Assembly (NCBI RefSeq): GCF_000012965.1
Contig: NC_007575.1
Coordinates: 1,364,001-1,428,000 of the forward strand
DNA from: Sulfurimonas denitrificans DSM 1251
Lineage (GTDB): Bacteria > Campylobacterota > Campylobacteria > Campylobacterales > Sulfurimonadaceae
Direction: 5' to 3'
DNA: 64,000 bases
The translations under genes were made by a program, and so were the position numbers. Under the pieces are notes generated by a model. It made no database searches, had not been told where the DNA came from, and saw only the letters and a list, made by a program, of their open reading frames with translations. Below, piece by piece: positions 8,814 to 17,505 of the stretch (position 1 is its first letter; each line of letters starts with the position of its first letter).

Positions 8814-10031
8814 ATGAACAAGTTAATCTTTGCCTTATTGGTTCTATTTTTACCACTTCTTGAAGCAAATATTTTGCAAGAAGCGATAGATAATGCACCA
8901 AGCGGCTCGATTTTAAGACTTCCTGCTGGTGTTTATAAAGGTAACATAATAATAAATAAACCCCTTACTATTATAGGTAAAGAGGCTGGTGTTATTATTG
9001 ATGGAGAAAACAAAGGCACTGTAATTAAAGTAAAAAGCTCTTTTGTTACGCTTAAAAATCTAAAGATAATTGGTAGCGGAGATAGACATGAAAATATTGA
9101 TGCAGCTATTGTTCTATCTGAGGTTAAACAGTGTGAAGTAAGTGATTGTATTATTGATGATTGTCTCTTTGGTATAGATTTACAAATGGTAAGTAACTCT
9201 ATAATTTCAAACAACACCATAACTTCAAAAGATTTTGAGCTTGGTTTAAAGGGTGATGGTTTAAGACTCTGGTACAGTAACGATAATATCATCAAGAAAA
9301 ACTCTCTTATACGCTCTCGCGATATGGTTATTTGGTATAGCCATGGAAACCTTATCGAGGAAAACTTTGGTGAATATTGTAGATATTCACTACACTTTAT
9401 GTATGCTGGTAAAAACCATGTAATAAACAACAGATACCAGTACAACTCAGTTGGTATATTTTTCATGTACTCCAAAGATACTGTTGCTACTGGCAATTTT
9501 ATAAAAAGCTCTTTAGGTGCAACTGGAATGGGTATAGGTTTAAAAGAGGTTACCAACTTTACAATTAAAAACAATACAATCTTATATTGTGCACAGGGAA
9601 TGTATATAGACAGATCGCCTTTTGAACCAGATACTAACAACTGGATTGAAGAAAACAAAATACTATATAACTCTGAAGCGCTCCATTTCCACTCAATGAG
9701 TGAAAGCAATATTATAAAAAATAATAAAATAATGGGAAATATAGAAGATGTAGTAAATGATGGAGGGTCTAGTAAAACTTATAACAATGAGATAGTTCAA
9801 AATTATTGGGATAATTATGAAGGATTTGACAGAAATGGAGACAACATAGGAGATACACCTCACAAGGTTTATCAATACGCAGATCAACTCTGGATTTATA
9901 ATCCAGGAGTAAAGTTTTTTTATGGTTCACCAGTTATATCTTTGCTCAATTTTTTAGCAAAGTTAGCACCATTTACAAAGCCGCTTTTTTTGTTTGAAGA
10001 CAAAGAGCCGATAGTTAAAATCAAAGGATAA
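8814..10031 (+). CDS. nosD: NosD, periplasmic copper-site maturation protein
   Basis: 405 aa with a Sec signal peptide (MNKLIFALLVLFLPLLEA). The body is a right-handed parallel beta-helix (CASH/pectate-lyase type): many short repeats rich in N and I such as NNTITS, NNTILY and ENKILYN. NosD works with the NosFY transporter to assemble the CuZ centre of NosZ; a sulphur-containing species is thought to be delivered. Length is normal. It starts two bases after nosB and ends three bases before nosG. Confidence 0.95.
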   Translation: MNKLIFALLVLFLPLLEANILQEAIDNAPSGSILRLPAGVYKGNIIINKPLTIIGKEAGVIIDGENKGTVIKVKSSFVTLKNLKIIGSGDRHENIDAAIVLSEVKQCEVSDCIIDDCLFGIDLQMVSNSIISNNTITSKDFELGLKGDGLRLWYSNDNIIKKNSLIRSRDMVIWYSHGNLIEENFGEYCRYSLHFMYAGKNHVINNRYQYNSVGIFFMYSKDTVATGNFIKSSLGATGMGIGLKEVTNFTIKNNTILYCAQGMYIDRSPFEPDTNNWIEENKILYNSEALHFHSMSESNIIKNNKIMGNIEDVVNDGGSSKTYNNEIVQNYWDNYEGFDRNGDNIGDTPHKVYQYADQLWIYNPGVKFFYGSPVISLLNFLAKLAPFTKPLFLFEDKEPIVKIKG

Positions 10032-10034
10032 GTT

Positions 10035-10775
10035 TTGGAAACAGTTAAAACAGATAAAAGAGAGTTTATTAAATACTCCACTTTAGGAGTTTTAGGACTT
10101 GTTTTAGGTGGAGGAATGGTTTTTTCTCCATACGTCTTAAAAGCAGAGCATAGATTAAGACCACCAGGGGCGGTTGATGAGAAAAAATTTTTAGCTCTAT
10201 GTATAAAATGTGGTCAGTGCCTTCAAGTTTGTCCTTACCACTCAATCAAACTCTCTGATTTTATAAGCGGGCATGGGGTTGGAACACCGTATATAGACGC
10301 TAACGAGAGAGGCTGTTATGCTTGTAGCGCTGTTCCTTGTGTACTTGCATGTCCAAGTGGAGCACTAGACCATCACTGTGAAAAACCTCAAGACATAAAG
10401 ATGGGAATAGCTGTTTTAGAGTTTCCTAACACATGTATTGCAATGACAAATACACCTATTCCAAAAGGGTATAATGATAAAATGCATAAATTTACTAATG
10501 GTGTAGTAAATACGAATGAACTTGAGAGTAAAATTTTAGAAAAATTTGATTCTTACGAAGGTAAACAGTGTACGCTATGTGCTGACATGTGCCCAATCCC
10601 AAATCCGCTTAGTGCAATTTCTATGGTACGTGATAGCGGTGGTGGAAATAGACCTGAAATTTATGATGGTTGTATAGGTTGTGGAGTATGTCAAGAGGTT
10701 TGTCCAACAAATGTACCCTCAATTGTCGTAAAACCAAGAGTCACTTATGAACAATTTTACACAAAAAAAAGTTAA
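10035..10775 (+). CDS. nosG: NosG, ferredoxin-type quinol dehydrogenase subunit
   Basis: 246 aa NapG/NosG family protein. Four Cys clusters for [4Fe-4S] centres are visible: CIKCGQCLQVCP (about residue 55), CYACSAVPCVLACP (about 95), CTLCADMCPIP (about 180) and CIGCGVCQEVCP (about 213). With NosH it should pass electrons from menaquinol to periplasmic cytochromes. The N-terminus has DKREFIKYSTLG followed by a hydrophobic stretch, a Tat-like signal with KR in place of RR. The start is TTG at 10035; AGGATAAG precedes it. Confidence 0.93.
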   Translation: METVKTDKREFIKYSTLGVLGLVLGGGMVFSPYVLKAEHRLRPPGAVDEKKFLALCIKCGQCLQVCPYHSIKLSDFISGHGVGTPYIDANERGCYACSAVPCVLACPSGALDHHCEKPQDIKMGIAVLEFPNTCIAMTNTPIPKGYNDKMHKFTNGVVNTNELESKILEKFDSYEGKQCTLCADMCPIPNPLSAISMVRDSGGGNRPEIYDGCIGCGVCQEVCPTNVPSIVVKPRVTYEQFYTKKS

Positions 10776-10785
10776 AGGATGAAAA

Positions 10786-11397
10786 ATGAAAATCAATAAA
10801 ACAGTCCTAATTTCTACAATTGTTTTACTTAGCATATTTAGCGGTTGTAGTGATAATACAAAAAAAGAGAGTGGACAAAGTGCTGCATCTAGTGAAGTGA
10901 CTTCTGCAAAAAGCATTGAAGTATTAAAAAACGAAAATGCAGGGGAGATAAAAGTTGCTCTTAAAGAGGTAGATGCAAATCAGAGTCACTCATATTACTA
11001 TGACTACAATATCAAAAGCGAATATGATATGAACTCTAAACCAGCCAACGATGATGCTTCTGTAAGAGAGAAAGCAAGAAGTGCTATTGATGCTAATTTA
11101 CATGTAAGAAGCCCTTATGAAGGTGTTGAAATATCAATGGTTGTTAAAAAACTTAGCAAAAATTTTATTGTTAAGTGTTCTGCATGTCATAATGATTATG
11201 CAAATGGCGTAATTGGACCATCACTTCTAAGTAAAGATGCTGATTTTATATTTGAAAAAATTTCAAAATTTAAAGATGGCTCTGCTAAAAATGTACTTAT
11301 GAAAGATTTGGTATTGCAAATGGATGATAAAGAGATAAGAGAACTCGCAGAAGAGATTTATGAATTTAACAAAAAAATTAAAGAGATGAGAAAATAG
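10786..11397 (+). CDS. nosC1: NosC1, monohaem cytochrome c lipoprotein
   Basis: 203 aa. Lipoprotein-type signal peptide ending IFSGC (Cys about residue 21), a low-complexity charged linker, then a single CSACH haem site (about residue 129) and downstream GPSLL and a VLMKDL stretch whose Met could be the sixth ligand. It would be anchored in the outer leaflet of the inner membrane and shuttle electrons between NosGH and NosC2/NosZ. Good ribosome-binding site AAAGGATG; nosC2 begins two bases after its stop. Confidence 0.9.
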   Translation: MKINKTVLISTIVLLSIFSGCSDNTKKESGQSAASSEVTSAKSIEVLKNENAGEIKVALKEVDANQSHSYYYDYNIKSEYDMNSKPANDDASVREKARSAIDANLHVRSPYEGVEISMVVKKLSKNFIVKCSACHNDYANGVIGPSLLSKDADFIFEKISKFKDGSAKNVLMKDLVLQMDDKEIRELAEEIYEFNKKIKEMRK

Positions 11398-11399
11398 AG

Positions 11400-11900
11400 A
11401 TGAAAAATATTATTGTAGCAACACTAACACTATTTATTCTTGGACTAATGGCTTATACTGCTTCAAAAGGAAGAGCATATCATGGTGGAGAACATGCAAA
11501 AGTTATAGAGAATATAGGTAGCAATACAAACACACAAGCAGGAGCTCAAAAGACAGCACAACCAGAAGAAAAAAGCGATAGAGATAAAGAGTCAGAGCAA
11601 CTTAAAGCGCTTAAAGATAAAGCTGGAAATATTGGTGAAATCAAAGTAAGTGCTGAATATAAGAGTAAATGCTCTGCTTGTCATGGAGCTAATGGTTCTG
11701 GAGAGCAAGATGGAAGAGCGCTAATGGGACCTAAACTTTATGGACAAAGTGCTGAGAAACTATATAAAGATTTGGTAGATTTTAAAGCAGGAAGAAAAGA
11801 GAACATTATTATGAAGGGACTTCTTATCAACACAACTGAAGAGGAACTTAAGAGTTATGCTGATGAGATAGGTGCGTTTTCTTCTCAAACTAAACAGTAA
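11400..11900 (+). CDS. nosC2: NosC2, monohaem cytochrome c
   Basis: 166 aa. The N-terminal hydrophobic segment (IIVATLTLFILGLMAYT) is probably an uncleaved anchor. A charged linker follows, then one CSACH site (about residue 92) within a compact class I domain containing MGPKLYGQS and IIMKGLL (Met ligand). It resembles nosC1 in its C-terminal half, so the two are likely tandem duplicates with different anchors. Electron carrier to NosZ by context. Confidence 0.9.
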   Translation: MKNIIVATLTLFILGLMAYTASKGRAYHGGEHAKVIENIGSNTNTQAGAQKTAQPEEKSDRDKESEQLKALKDKAGNIGEIKVSAEYKSKCSACHGANGSGEQDGRALMGPKLYGQSAEKLYKDLVDFKAGRKENIIMKGLLINTTEEELKSYADEIGAFSSQTKQ

Positions 11901-11914
11901 AGGGGCAAATTATT

Positions 11915-12820
11915 ATGGATAAATATAACTCTAGAGAGACCATAAAGCACTCCTCTTTTTGGTCAACTTTTTTTGATAGAACAAAAGATGGAAAGAAGAT
12001 ATTTAGCTATAGAATGAAAAGATGGATTGTAGTTATATCTGTACACCTTCTTTTTTTTCTATCTTTTCACATAGATATACAGACCTTAGAGGGAACATTA
12101 AATGGCTCAAGATTTTTAGGTTTTCACTTAATTGATATATTTACAACAATGCAGCTTTTTTTAGCTACTTATGAGTTGCCCGTAAATATGATTATCGGAA
12201 CTATTACTATAGTAATTGTTTATCTCTTAGTTGGTGGCAGAAGTTACTGCTCATGGGTTTGTCCTTATGGTCTGCTTAGTGAGGTTGGTGAGAAGTGGCA
12301 CAACACACTTGTTAATAAAAAAATCATTAAAGAGAGAAAGTTTGATCATAGAGTTAGACATATCTTTTGGGCTATGTTTTTGATTTTTTCTCTTGTTAGT
12401 GGTTATTTAGTTTTTGAAACTTTTAACGTTGTTGGAATTCTTAGCCGTATGATTGCTTATGGATGGAGTTTAGCACTTATATGGGTTGTAGTTGTTTTTG
12501 CCATAGAAGTTTTCTACTCTCGCAGAGCTTGGTGTACATATATCTGCCCAATAGGTACCACTTATGGTTATATAGGAAAAGTATCAGCACTTAGAGTTGA
12601 GTGGAATGATAATTGTGATCACTGTATGGTTTGCCATGATGTCTGTTTTGAGAATCAAGTTCTAGAGATTACTAAAGCAAAATATGATGCGCAAAGAGAA
12701 GAAAAAGGGATAACAAGAGAGTATATTACTGGCGCAGATTGTACATTATGTGGAAGATGTATAGATGTTTGTCACGCTGATGCGCTTAAATTTGATTTTA
12801 GATTAAAAAACTTGGTGTAG
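11915..12820 (+). CDS. nosH: NosH, membrane ferredoxin-type quinol oxidase subunit
   Basis: 301 aa NapH/NosH family. About four membrane helices (near residues 34-52, 92-110, 150-168, 180-200), with the cytoplasmic CSWVCPYG and CTYICPIG motifs after helices two and four, and two [4Fe-4S] motifs in the C-terminal domain (CDHCMVCHDVC and CTLCGRCIDVC). NapH-type proteins oxidise menaquinol and pass electrons to the G subunit. The second cluster of each motif ends in CH rather than CP. ATG at 11915; nosF follows after three bases. Confidence 0.95.
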   Translation: MDKYNSRETIKHSSFWSTFFDRTKDGKKIFSYRMKRWIVVISVHLLFFLSFHIDIQTLEGTLNGSRFLGFHLIDIFTTMQLFLATYELPVNMIIGTITIVIVYLLVGGRSYCSWVCPYGLLSEVGEKWHNTLVNKKIIKERKFDHRVRHIFWAMFLIFSLVSGYLVFETFNVVGILSRMIAYGWSLALIWVVVVFAIEVFYSRRAWCTYICPIGTTYGYIGKVSALRVEWNDNCDHCMVCHDVCFENQVLEITKAKYDAQREEKGITREYITGADCTLCGRCIDVCHADALKFDFRLKNLV

Positions 12821-12823
12821 CAG

Positions 12824-13462
12824 ATGATAGAAATAAAAAACCTAACAAAAAAATTTGGCTCTCATGTATCACTTGATGATGTGAGTTGTAACTTTAATAA
12901 AAACGACTCTGTTGCGCTTATGGGCGCAAATGGAGCAGGTAAGACAACACTAATCCGCTCTATTTTAGGATACTATCATCCAGATGGCGGAGAAGTTTTC
13001 ATAAACGGATTAAATCCAATAAAAGAGCGAACAAAAGTGCTCCACAATATTAGCTTTGTTCCACAACTCCCACCTCCTATCAAACTAAGCATTGAAGAGC
13101 TTATGCACTATATAAGCGTGAGCGCTGATGTTGATAAAGAGCTTATCAAGCACTATGCCAATGAGATGAAACTCGATATCAGTGCAAATATGAATAAATC
13201 ATTTTTTAAGCTAAGCGGAGGAATGAAGCAAAAATTGCTAATCGCTATAAGTTTAGCAAAAAAGAGCAATATCATCATTTATGATGAGCCAACAGCCAAC
13301 CTTGATCCAAAAGCACGAGATGATTTTTACAGGCTTCTGAACAAAAATGAAGAGGAGAAAACTCTTCTATTTGTTACGCATAGATTAGAAGAGGTAAGAG
13401 ATTTGGTCAATAGACAAATCTATATGGATATGGGAAAAGTTGTTTCAGATGAAATTTTTTAG
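12824..13462 (+). CDS. nosF: NosF, ABC transporter ATPase
   Basis: 212 aa with Walker A GANGAGKTT (about residues 35-43), Q-loop FVPQ, signature LSGGMKQKL (about 128-136), Walker B IIIYDEP and the switch histidine in FVTHR. Pairs with NosY; the complex drives CuZ maturation together with NosD. It is shorter than clade I NosF (about 300 aa), lacking a C-terminal extension. Its 3' end overlaps the start of nosL by 14 bases. Confidence 0.95.
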   Translation: MIEIKNLTKKFGSHVSLDDVSCNFNKNDSVALMGANGAGKTTLIRSILGYYHPDGGEVFINGLNPIKERTKVLHNISFVPQLPPPIKLSIEELMHYISVSADVDKELIKHYANEMKLDISANMNKSFFKLSGGMKQKLLIAISLAKKSNIIIYDEPTANLDPKARDDFYRLLNKNEEEKTLLFVTHRLEEVRDLVNRQIYMDMGKVVSDEIF

Positions 13463-13898
13463 CTTTATCTCTCTTTTTACTCTTCTTTTGTTTATATCTG
13501 CATGTAGTTCATCAGATGCAATAACCTCAGAAAATAAAAAAAGTTGTCCAAAGTGTAATATGACTCTTCCAACATCTAACATTCATACCGCAAAACTTGA
13601 AGATGACTCAAAGAGTTATTATTTTGATGATTTTGGATGTCTTGTTTTATGGGCAAAAGAGAAAAATATATCTTTAGTTGACAAAAAAATTGAGGTCTTC
13701 TCAAATGATACAAAGAGATATATAGATGCTAAAGCGGCTTATTTTATTATCAACGACAAAACACCTATGAGTTATGGATTTGGTGCGTATGAAAATGAGG
13801 TACTAAATTCTATAAAAGTTGAAGAAGTAGAGCTAAAGATGCTCAGGGGTGAGCATATGGCAAACCCAAAAATTAGAAAACAGATATTAGGGCAATAA
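13449..13898 (+). CDS. nosL: NosL, copper-chaperone lipoprotein
   Basis: 149 aa from the ATG at 13449, chosen because GGGAAAAG lies ten bases upstream; the TTG at 13440 would have no spacing. Lipoprotein signal ending FISAC. The metal motif CPKCNM follows at once (NosL binds Cu(I) through Cys/Met/His) and FDDFGCLVLW, AKAAYFI and TPMSYGFGAYE are the usual NosL blocks. It delivers Cu(I) for NosZ assembly. It sits between nosF and nosY, so the ABC genes are split by their chaperone. Confidence 0.95.
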   Translation: MKFFSFISLFTLLLFISACSSSDAITSENKKSCPKCNMTLPTSNIHTAKLEDDSKSYYFDDFGCLVLWAKEKNISLVDKKIEVFSNDTKRYIDAKAAYFIINDKTPMSYGFGAYENEVLNSIKVEEVELKMLRGEHMANPKIRKQILGQ

Positions 13899-13909
13899 GG
13901 AGTGTTTTT

Positions 13910-14737
13910 TTGAAAAATTTATATTTAATTGCATACTTGGATTTAAAAGAGTCTATAAGAGCTAAATGGTTTTTAGTTTACTCTCTTGTATTTGGCGGAC
14001 TTATAGCTCTATTTTTTATAGCAGGTGTTACAGAGTCTCAAGTTATGGGCTTTAGCGGACTTAGCAGACTTCTGCTTATGTATATTCAAATAACGATAGT
14101 TATACTTCCTATCTTTATTTTAATAACTACAGTTCGCTCAATTTCTGGTGATAGAGATAACCACATTTTAGAGTACATGTTATCTTTTCCAATCTCTCTA
14201 AAACAGTACTACTGGGGTAAAATTATTGGTAGATTTATAACTGTTTATATCCCAGTACTTTTTGCTATGGTAATTGCAATAATTTATGGTGCGATTAAGG
14301 GTGCTGCTATTCCATGGAGCATCTTCTTCTTATATACAGGACTTCTTTTTTCACTATCAAGTACATTTTTAGGGATAGCATTTTTCATATCCTCTTTTGT
14401 AAAATCTTCAGAAGTAGCTCTTGGTATTGCATTTTTTATCTGGATATTTTTACTTGCTTTTATCGATATAGCTCTTATATCTCTTATGATGCAGCAGAGG
14501 TTCAATGAAGGATTTATCATTTTTATTGCCATGATAAACCCAATGGAACTCTTTAGAGTAGCTGCTATTTCACTCTTTGACCCTGAGCTTACAGTTATGG
14601 GTCCTGTTGCATATTATATTCTTGATTTGATGAGCCAAAAGGGCTTTGTATTGCTTTCAATCGGTTATCCACTCCTCCTAGGAATACTCTTTGCTTGGTT
14701 TGGATTTATGATATTTAAGAAAAAAGATTTAGTTTAA
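13910..14737 (+). CDS. nosY: NosY, ABC transporter permease
   Basis: 275 aa with six predicted membrane helices and the family motif SGDRDNHILEYMLSFPIS after the second helix, the coupling region that contacts NosF. Ends in the short basic tail FKKKDLV. Partner of NosF in CuZ maturation. It starts with TTG at 13910; AAGGAG ends eight bases upstream. Confidence 0.94.
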   Translation: MKNLYLIAYLDLKESIRAKWFLVYSLVFGGLIALFFIAGVTESQVMGFSGLSRLLLMYIQITIVILPIFILITTVRSISGDRDNHILEYMLSFPISLKQYYWGKIIGRFITVYIPVLFAMVIAIIYGAIKGAAIPWSIFFLYTGLLFSLSSTFLGIAFFISSFVKSSEVALGIAFFIWIFLLAFIDIALISLMMQQRFNEGFIIFIAMINPMELFRVAAISLFDPELTVMGPVAYYILDLMSQKGFVLLSIGYPLLLGILFAWFGFMIFKKKDLV

Positions 14738-14748
14738 GGAGAGAATAG

Positions 14749-15219
14749 ATGAAAAAAATTCTATTAGCGTGTGTACTTTTAAGCTCTTTGTTGTTTTCGT
14801 ATTCCATGGATTATGATAAAGAGAGTGAGTGTTTAGTAAGAAAGATAAAAGTTCATAAAGGTCCACAGTGGGTATCTAAAATAGAGCTCCTTGATGGAAA
14901 AAAGTTATTTTTTAGCAGTCCAAAATCTATGTTCGAATTTTATCATCAACCAGGTCGATGGTTCGATATAGGCGTTAAGAGTGAAGATGATTTTAAAGAA
15001 ATCTTAGTGATGGACTACAACTCTTTGCAGCCAATCAATGCAAAGGGTGCTTTTTATGTTTATGGAAGCTCGGTAACATCTCCAGCAGGTGATGATTTAG
15101 TTCCGTTTAAAAGTTATGAGGATGCTCAAGCTTTTGCCAAAAAGTATAATGGCAAAAGAGTTTTTGCTTTTAGCGATGTAAAAGAGTCTTTAATTAGACT
15201 CCTAAATAATAAACTCTAA
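14749..15219 (+). CDS. Second NosL-family protein, lacking the CxxCxM motif
   Basis: 156 aa with a Sec signal peptide (MKKILLACVLLSSLLFSYS). Sequence blocks of the NosL fold are clear: KKLFFSSPKSMFEFYHQP, AKGAFYVYGSS and VPFKSYEDAQAFAKKYNG. The N-terminal metal motif is reduced to a lone Cys in ESECLVRKI, with Met, His and further residues nearby. It may be a partner of NosL, act on another copper site, or hold metal by another set. It is the last gene of the nos cluster, eleven bases after nosY. Confidence 0.88.
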   Translation: MKKILLACVLLSSLLFSYSMDYDKESECLVRKIKVHKGPQWVSKIELLDGKKLFFSSPKSMFEFYHQPGRWFDIGVKSEDDFKEILVMDYNSLQPINAKGAFYVYGSSVTSPAGDDLVPFKSYEDAQAFAKKYNGKRVFAFSDVKESLIRLLNNKL

Positions 15220-15313
15220 CCTATCTATAAAAATATTTATATCTTTTTGCAACGTCTTAAAGATTTAACTTTAACTTCCTAATTTTAAAGCTTTATTAAC
15301 AAAAAATTAACAT

Positions 15314-15332
15314 CTTGTTTATACTTAACAAG
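15314..15332. promoter_or_regulatory. Palindrome CTTGTT-N7-AACAAG
   Basis: Perfect six-base arms around seven bases, about 80 bases before the GTG start of the DUF302 gene. The surrounding 15220-15411 is AT-rich noncoding DNA with no other clear signal. The spacing and half-sites look like an operator for a dimeric regulator, but which one is unknown. Confidence 0.4.
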
Positions 15333-15411
15333 TACAATAGCGACAATAAATTTCTTGAAAGAGAAGTTTAAATATTACGCCTAAAATAAGGCAAAATTCA
15401 AAGGATATATA

Positions 15412-15882
15412 GTGAAAAAAATTATATTAGTGTGTTTGTTAACTTTGTCAGTTTGGGCAGCAGATAGCAATGTTTATAAGGTGAGTTACAATGCTGGGGT
15501 TGATAAAGTTTTAGGCAATATACTTAACAAGTTTAAAGCTGAGGGGTTGGTTGTTGTTTGGCAATTAGATATTTTAGAAGAGTTTAAACAAAAAGGTTTA
15601 GATAAGAAGTTTGGTGAAAACTTCAATAAAGCTGGATTGAGCGCAGTTAAAACTATAATTGTTTGTAATGGTAAATTTGGTAACGATATTATCAATGCTG
15701 ATTCTGATATGATGGCATATTGTCCAGTTCGTGTTACATTGACTGAAAAAGATGGTGTTACAACAGTTCTTTATGTTCGTCCTTCTGCTGCTGATAAAGA
15801 GTCAAAAGCTTATCCATCTCTTGTAGAGTTAGAGAAAAAAGTTACTATGTCTATTGAAGAATCAATGAAGGTAGAAAAATAA
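15412..15882 (+). CDS. Exported DUF302-family protein
   Basis: 156 aa with a Sec signal (MKKIILVCLLTLSVWAAD). The mature part fits DUF302: an N-terminal GVDKVLGNILNKFKAEGLVVVWQLD, the middle FNKAGLSAVKTIIVCNGKFG, and MMAYCPVRVTL near the end. DUF302 proteins are small alpha/beta proteins seen next to redox and sulphur genes; their molecular role is unknown. GTG start at 15412 with AAAGGA upstream. Monocistronic: a palindrome precedes it and a terminator follows. Confidence 0.85.
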   Translation: MKKIILVCLLTLSVWAADSNVYKVSYNAGVDKVLGNILNKFKAEGLVVVWQLDILEEFKQKGLDKKFGENFNKAGLSAVKTIIVCNGKFGNDIINADSDMMAYCPVRVTLTEKDGVTTVLYVRPSAADKESKAYPSLVELEKKVTMSIEESMKVEK

Positions 15883-15891
15883 AAATTTCTT

Positions 15892-15919
15892 AAAACTTTC
15901 GCATTTGCGAAAGTTTTTT
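15892..15919. terminator. Bidirectional terminator between DUF302 gene and porin
   Basis: AAAACTTTCGC, loop ATTT, GCGAAAGTTTT: perfect 11-bp arms with A runs on the left and T runs on the right, so it can stop both convergent genes. Confidence 0.92.
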
Positions 15920-15920
15920 G

Positions 15921-17273
15921 TTAAAATGTATATGCTACGACTGCACGATAGTGATTTTGTCTTCTCTCAGTAATTCCACCTGATAAAATACCGTTATACT
16001 CACTTACACGTCTTGAGTTAAATACTCTAAATAACCAATTTTCATTATATTTATAGTTAAGAGCAATATCAATTTCATAAGCATCATCTTTAGCTACCAA
16101 TGCACCATTTGCTGCTTTTGTATCTGATTTACCATAATTTGCATAATCAACCATAAACTTCATACCCTTAATGATTACATAGTGACCTCCAAGTATATAA
16201 GCCTCTACGTCATCTCTGTAAGCATTTCTCGAGAAGATTGTACTTGTATATGCTGGATCTGCTCCCCATGCATTAAAATAGCCCTTTTCTGAAGCCGCAT
16301 CTTTTTGATCGCCAGATTTATTTAGAGCAGCATATATACCCCATTTTTTAGTATCAAGTGCTATTTTGGCACCCATCATATTAAAATCTTTTTGACCAGC
16401 CAGTGAACTACCTGTATCTTTTTGCATTAAATATTGAGCATTTAAACTCACTGCCATCTCTTCATCAAGAAGTATTTTATATCCTACTTCCGCATAGTAA
16501 TCATTTACAATTTCATCTGAATGATACGCCCAAAGGTCAGCTTTTAGATTTTTTACACCACTATATGTAGCACCGATGACAGTTCTGCCATCACTATTGC
16601 CATTAAGCCCAGCAACTCTTGACATACTTATAAATTCAGCTTGTTCAACTACTCCACCTTGCTGAATGAACTTAGTAGCAGCTCCGCCAGTAGTTGTACC
16701 TTCGCCAATTAGTCCAAAGTCAGTTGCTGCACGAGAACCCATAGACATTTTTGTAATCTGTCCAGCAGTTAAACGAAGTCCATCAACTGGATTGAATCCT
16801 AACATGTATGCCTCATAAAAATTTGGCATAAGTGATGCTGAAATCTTTGTTAGTGGAGTATTAAGAGTTTGTCTGCCTAATTTTGCATCAAAATATTTAC
16901 TCTTATATGAAACATATAGTTCACCCATTAAAGCTTTTGATTTTCCATCTTTATCTACTACTAACCCTCCTGCTGGTTTTCCACCATCATTTGGTGTCCA
17001 ATCAGTTATTCCGCCATCACCATTAACATACATGCCTACACCTACTTTTAGGTTATCTACTATATTGTCTGGTGTTTCGTATTTTAATTTTACCAGATAG
17101 CCAGCTCCCTCGCTAGGAGCCCAGCCATTTTTATTATCATCTATAACATACATACCCTTTAGCATAAAGTCCACAGTCCCAGCCTTTTTCCCGCCAACAT
17201 CGATATCTGCTGCGTTGAGCAAAAGAGTTCCCGAGAAAGCTGCCACTAAAGACAATTTTATAACTTTTTTCAT
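15921..17273 (-). CDS. Major outer-membrane porin (OprD/MOMP-like)
   Basis: 450 aa with a Sec signal (MKKVIKLSLVAAFSGTLLLNA) and a body of alternating beta strands rich in aromatic and charged residues. FDAKLGRQTLNTPLTKISASLMPNFYEAYMLG-type blocks are typical of Campylobacterota OprD-like porins, and the last residues (VVAYTF) end in Phe, the outer-membrane signal. A general or substrate-selective channel; the ligand cannot be read from the sequence. It is a single gene with its own promoter (17347-17352) and a shared terminator. Confidence 0.9.
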   Translation of the reverse strand: MKKVIKLSLVAAFSGTLLLNAADIDVGGKKAGTVDFMLKGMYVIDDNKNGWAPSEGAGYLVKLKYETPDNIVDNLKVGVGMYVNGDGGITDWTPNDGGKPAGGLVVDKDGKSKALMGELYVSYKSKYFDAKLGRQTLNTPLTKISASLMPNFYEAYMLGFNPVDGLRLTAGQITKMSMGSRAATDFGLIGEGTTTGGAATKFIQQGGVVEQAEFISMSRVAGLNGNSDGRTVIGATYSGVKNLKADLWAYHSDEIVNDYYAEVGYKILLDEEMAVSLNAQYLMQKDTGSSLAGQKDFNMMGAKIALDTKKWGIYAALNKSGDQKDAASEKGYFNAWGADPAYTSTIFSRNAYRDDVEAYILGGHYVIIKGMKFMVDYANYGKSDTKAANGALVAKDDAYEIDIALNYKYNENWLFRVFNSRRVSEYNGILSGGITERRQNHYRAVVAYTF

Positions 17274-17346
17274 CTATAATCCTTTTATCAATTTCATTTG
17301 TAGTCTAAACTGTACCAACAAGGCTTAAATATATTCAAACTGCATA

Positions 17347-17352
17347 ATTATA
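17347..17352 (-). promoter_or_regulatory. Candidate porin -10 (TATAAT on minus strand)
   Basis: TATAAT on the minus strand about 75 bases before the porin ATG, giving a leader of about 65 bases. The rest of 17274-17505 is noncoding and AT-rich, with a TACATGTA palindrome at 17457 and no other clear element. Confidence 0.5.
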
Positions 17353-17505
17353 GTATAAGTCGATAATATAAATAACATGTTGTTTTTTTGTTAATAACTC
17401 TTCGCACCAAATCATTAAACCTGTAATACTTTCTTGCTATTTATATTCCCTGCTCTACATGTAGATTTTACAGAATAATTCTACACAAACTATTAGTAGA
17501 GTTAC

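Noticed and set aside
8933-9709. Large antisense open frame inside nosD
   Set aside because: It is a shadow of nosD; the nosD protein has clear family repeats and a signal peptide.
5244-15219. nosR or an ApbE-type flavinyl transferase in the nos cluster
   Set aside because: None of the proteins carries the NosR FMN-binding or polyferredoxin layout; clade II clusters use NosGH and NosC instead.
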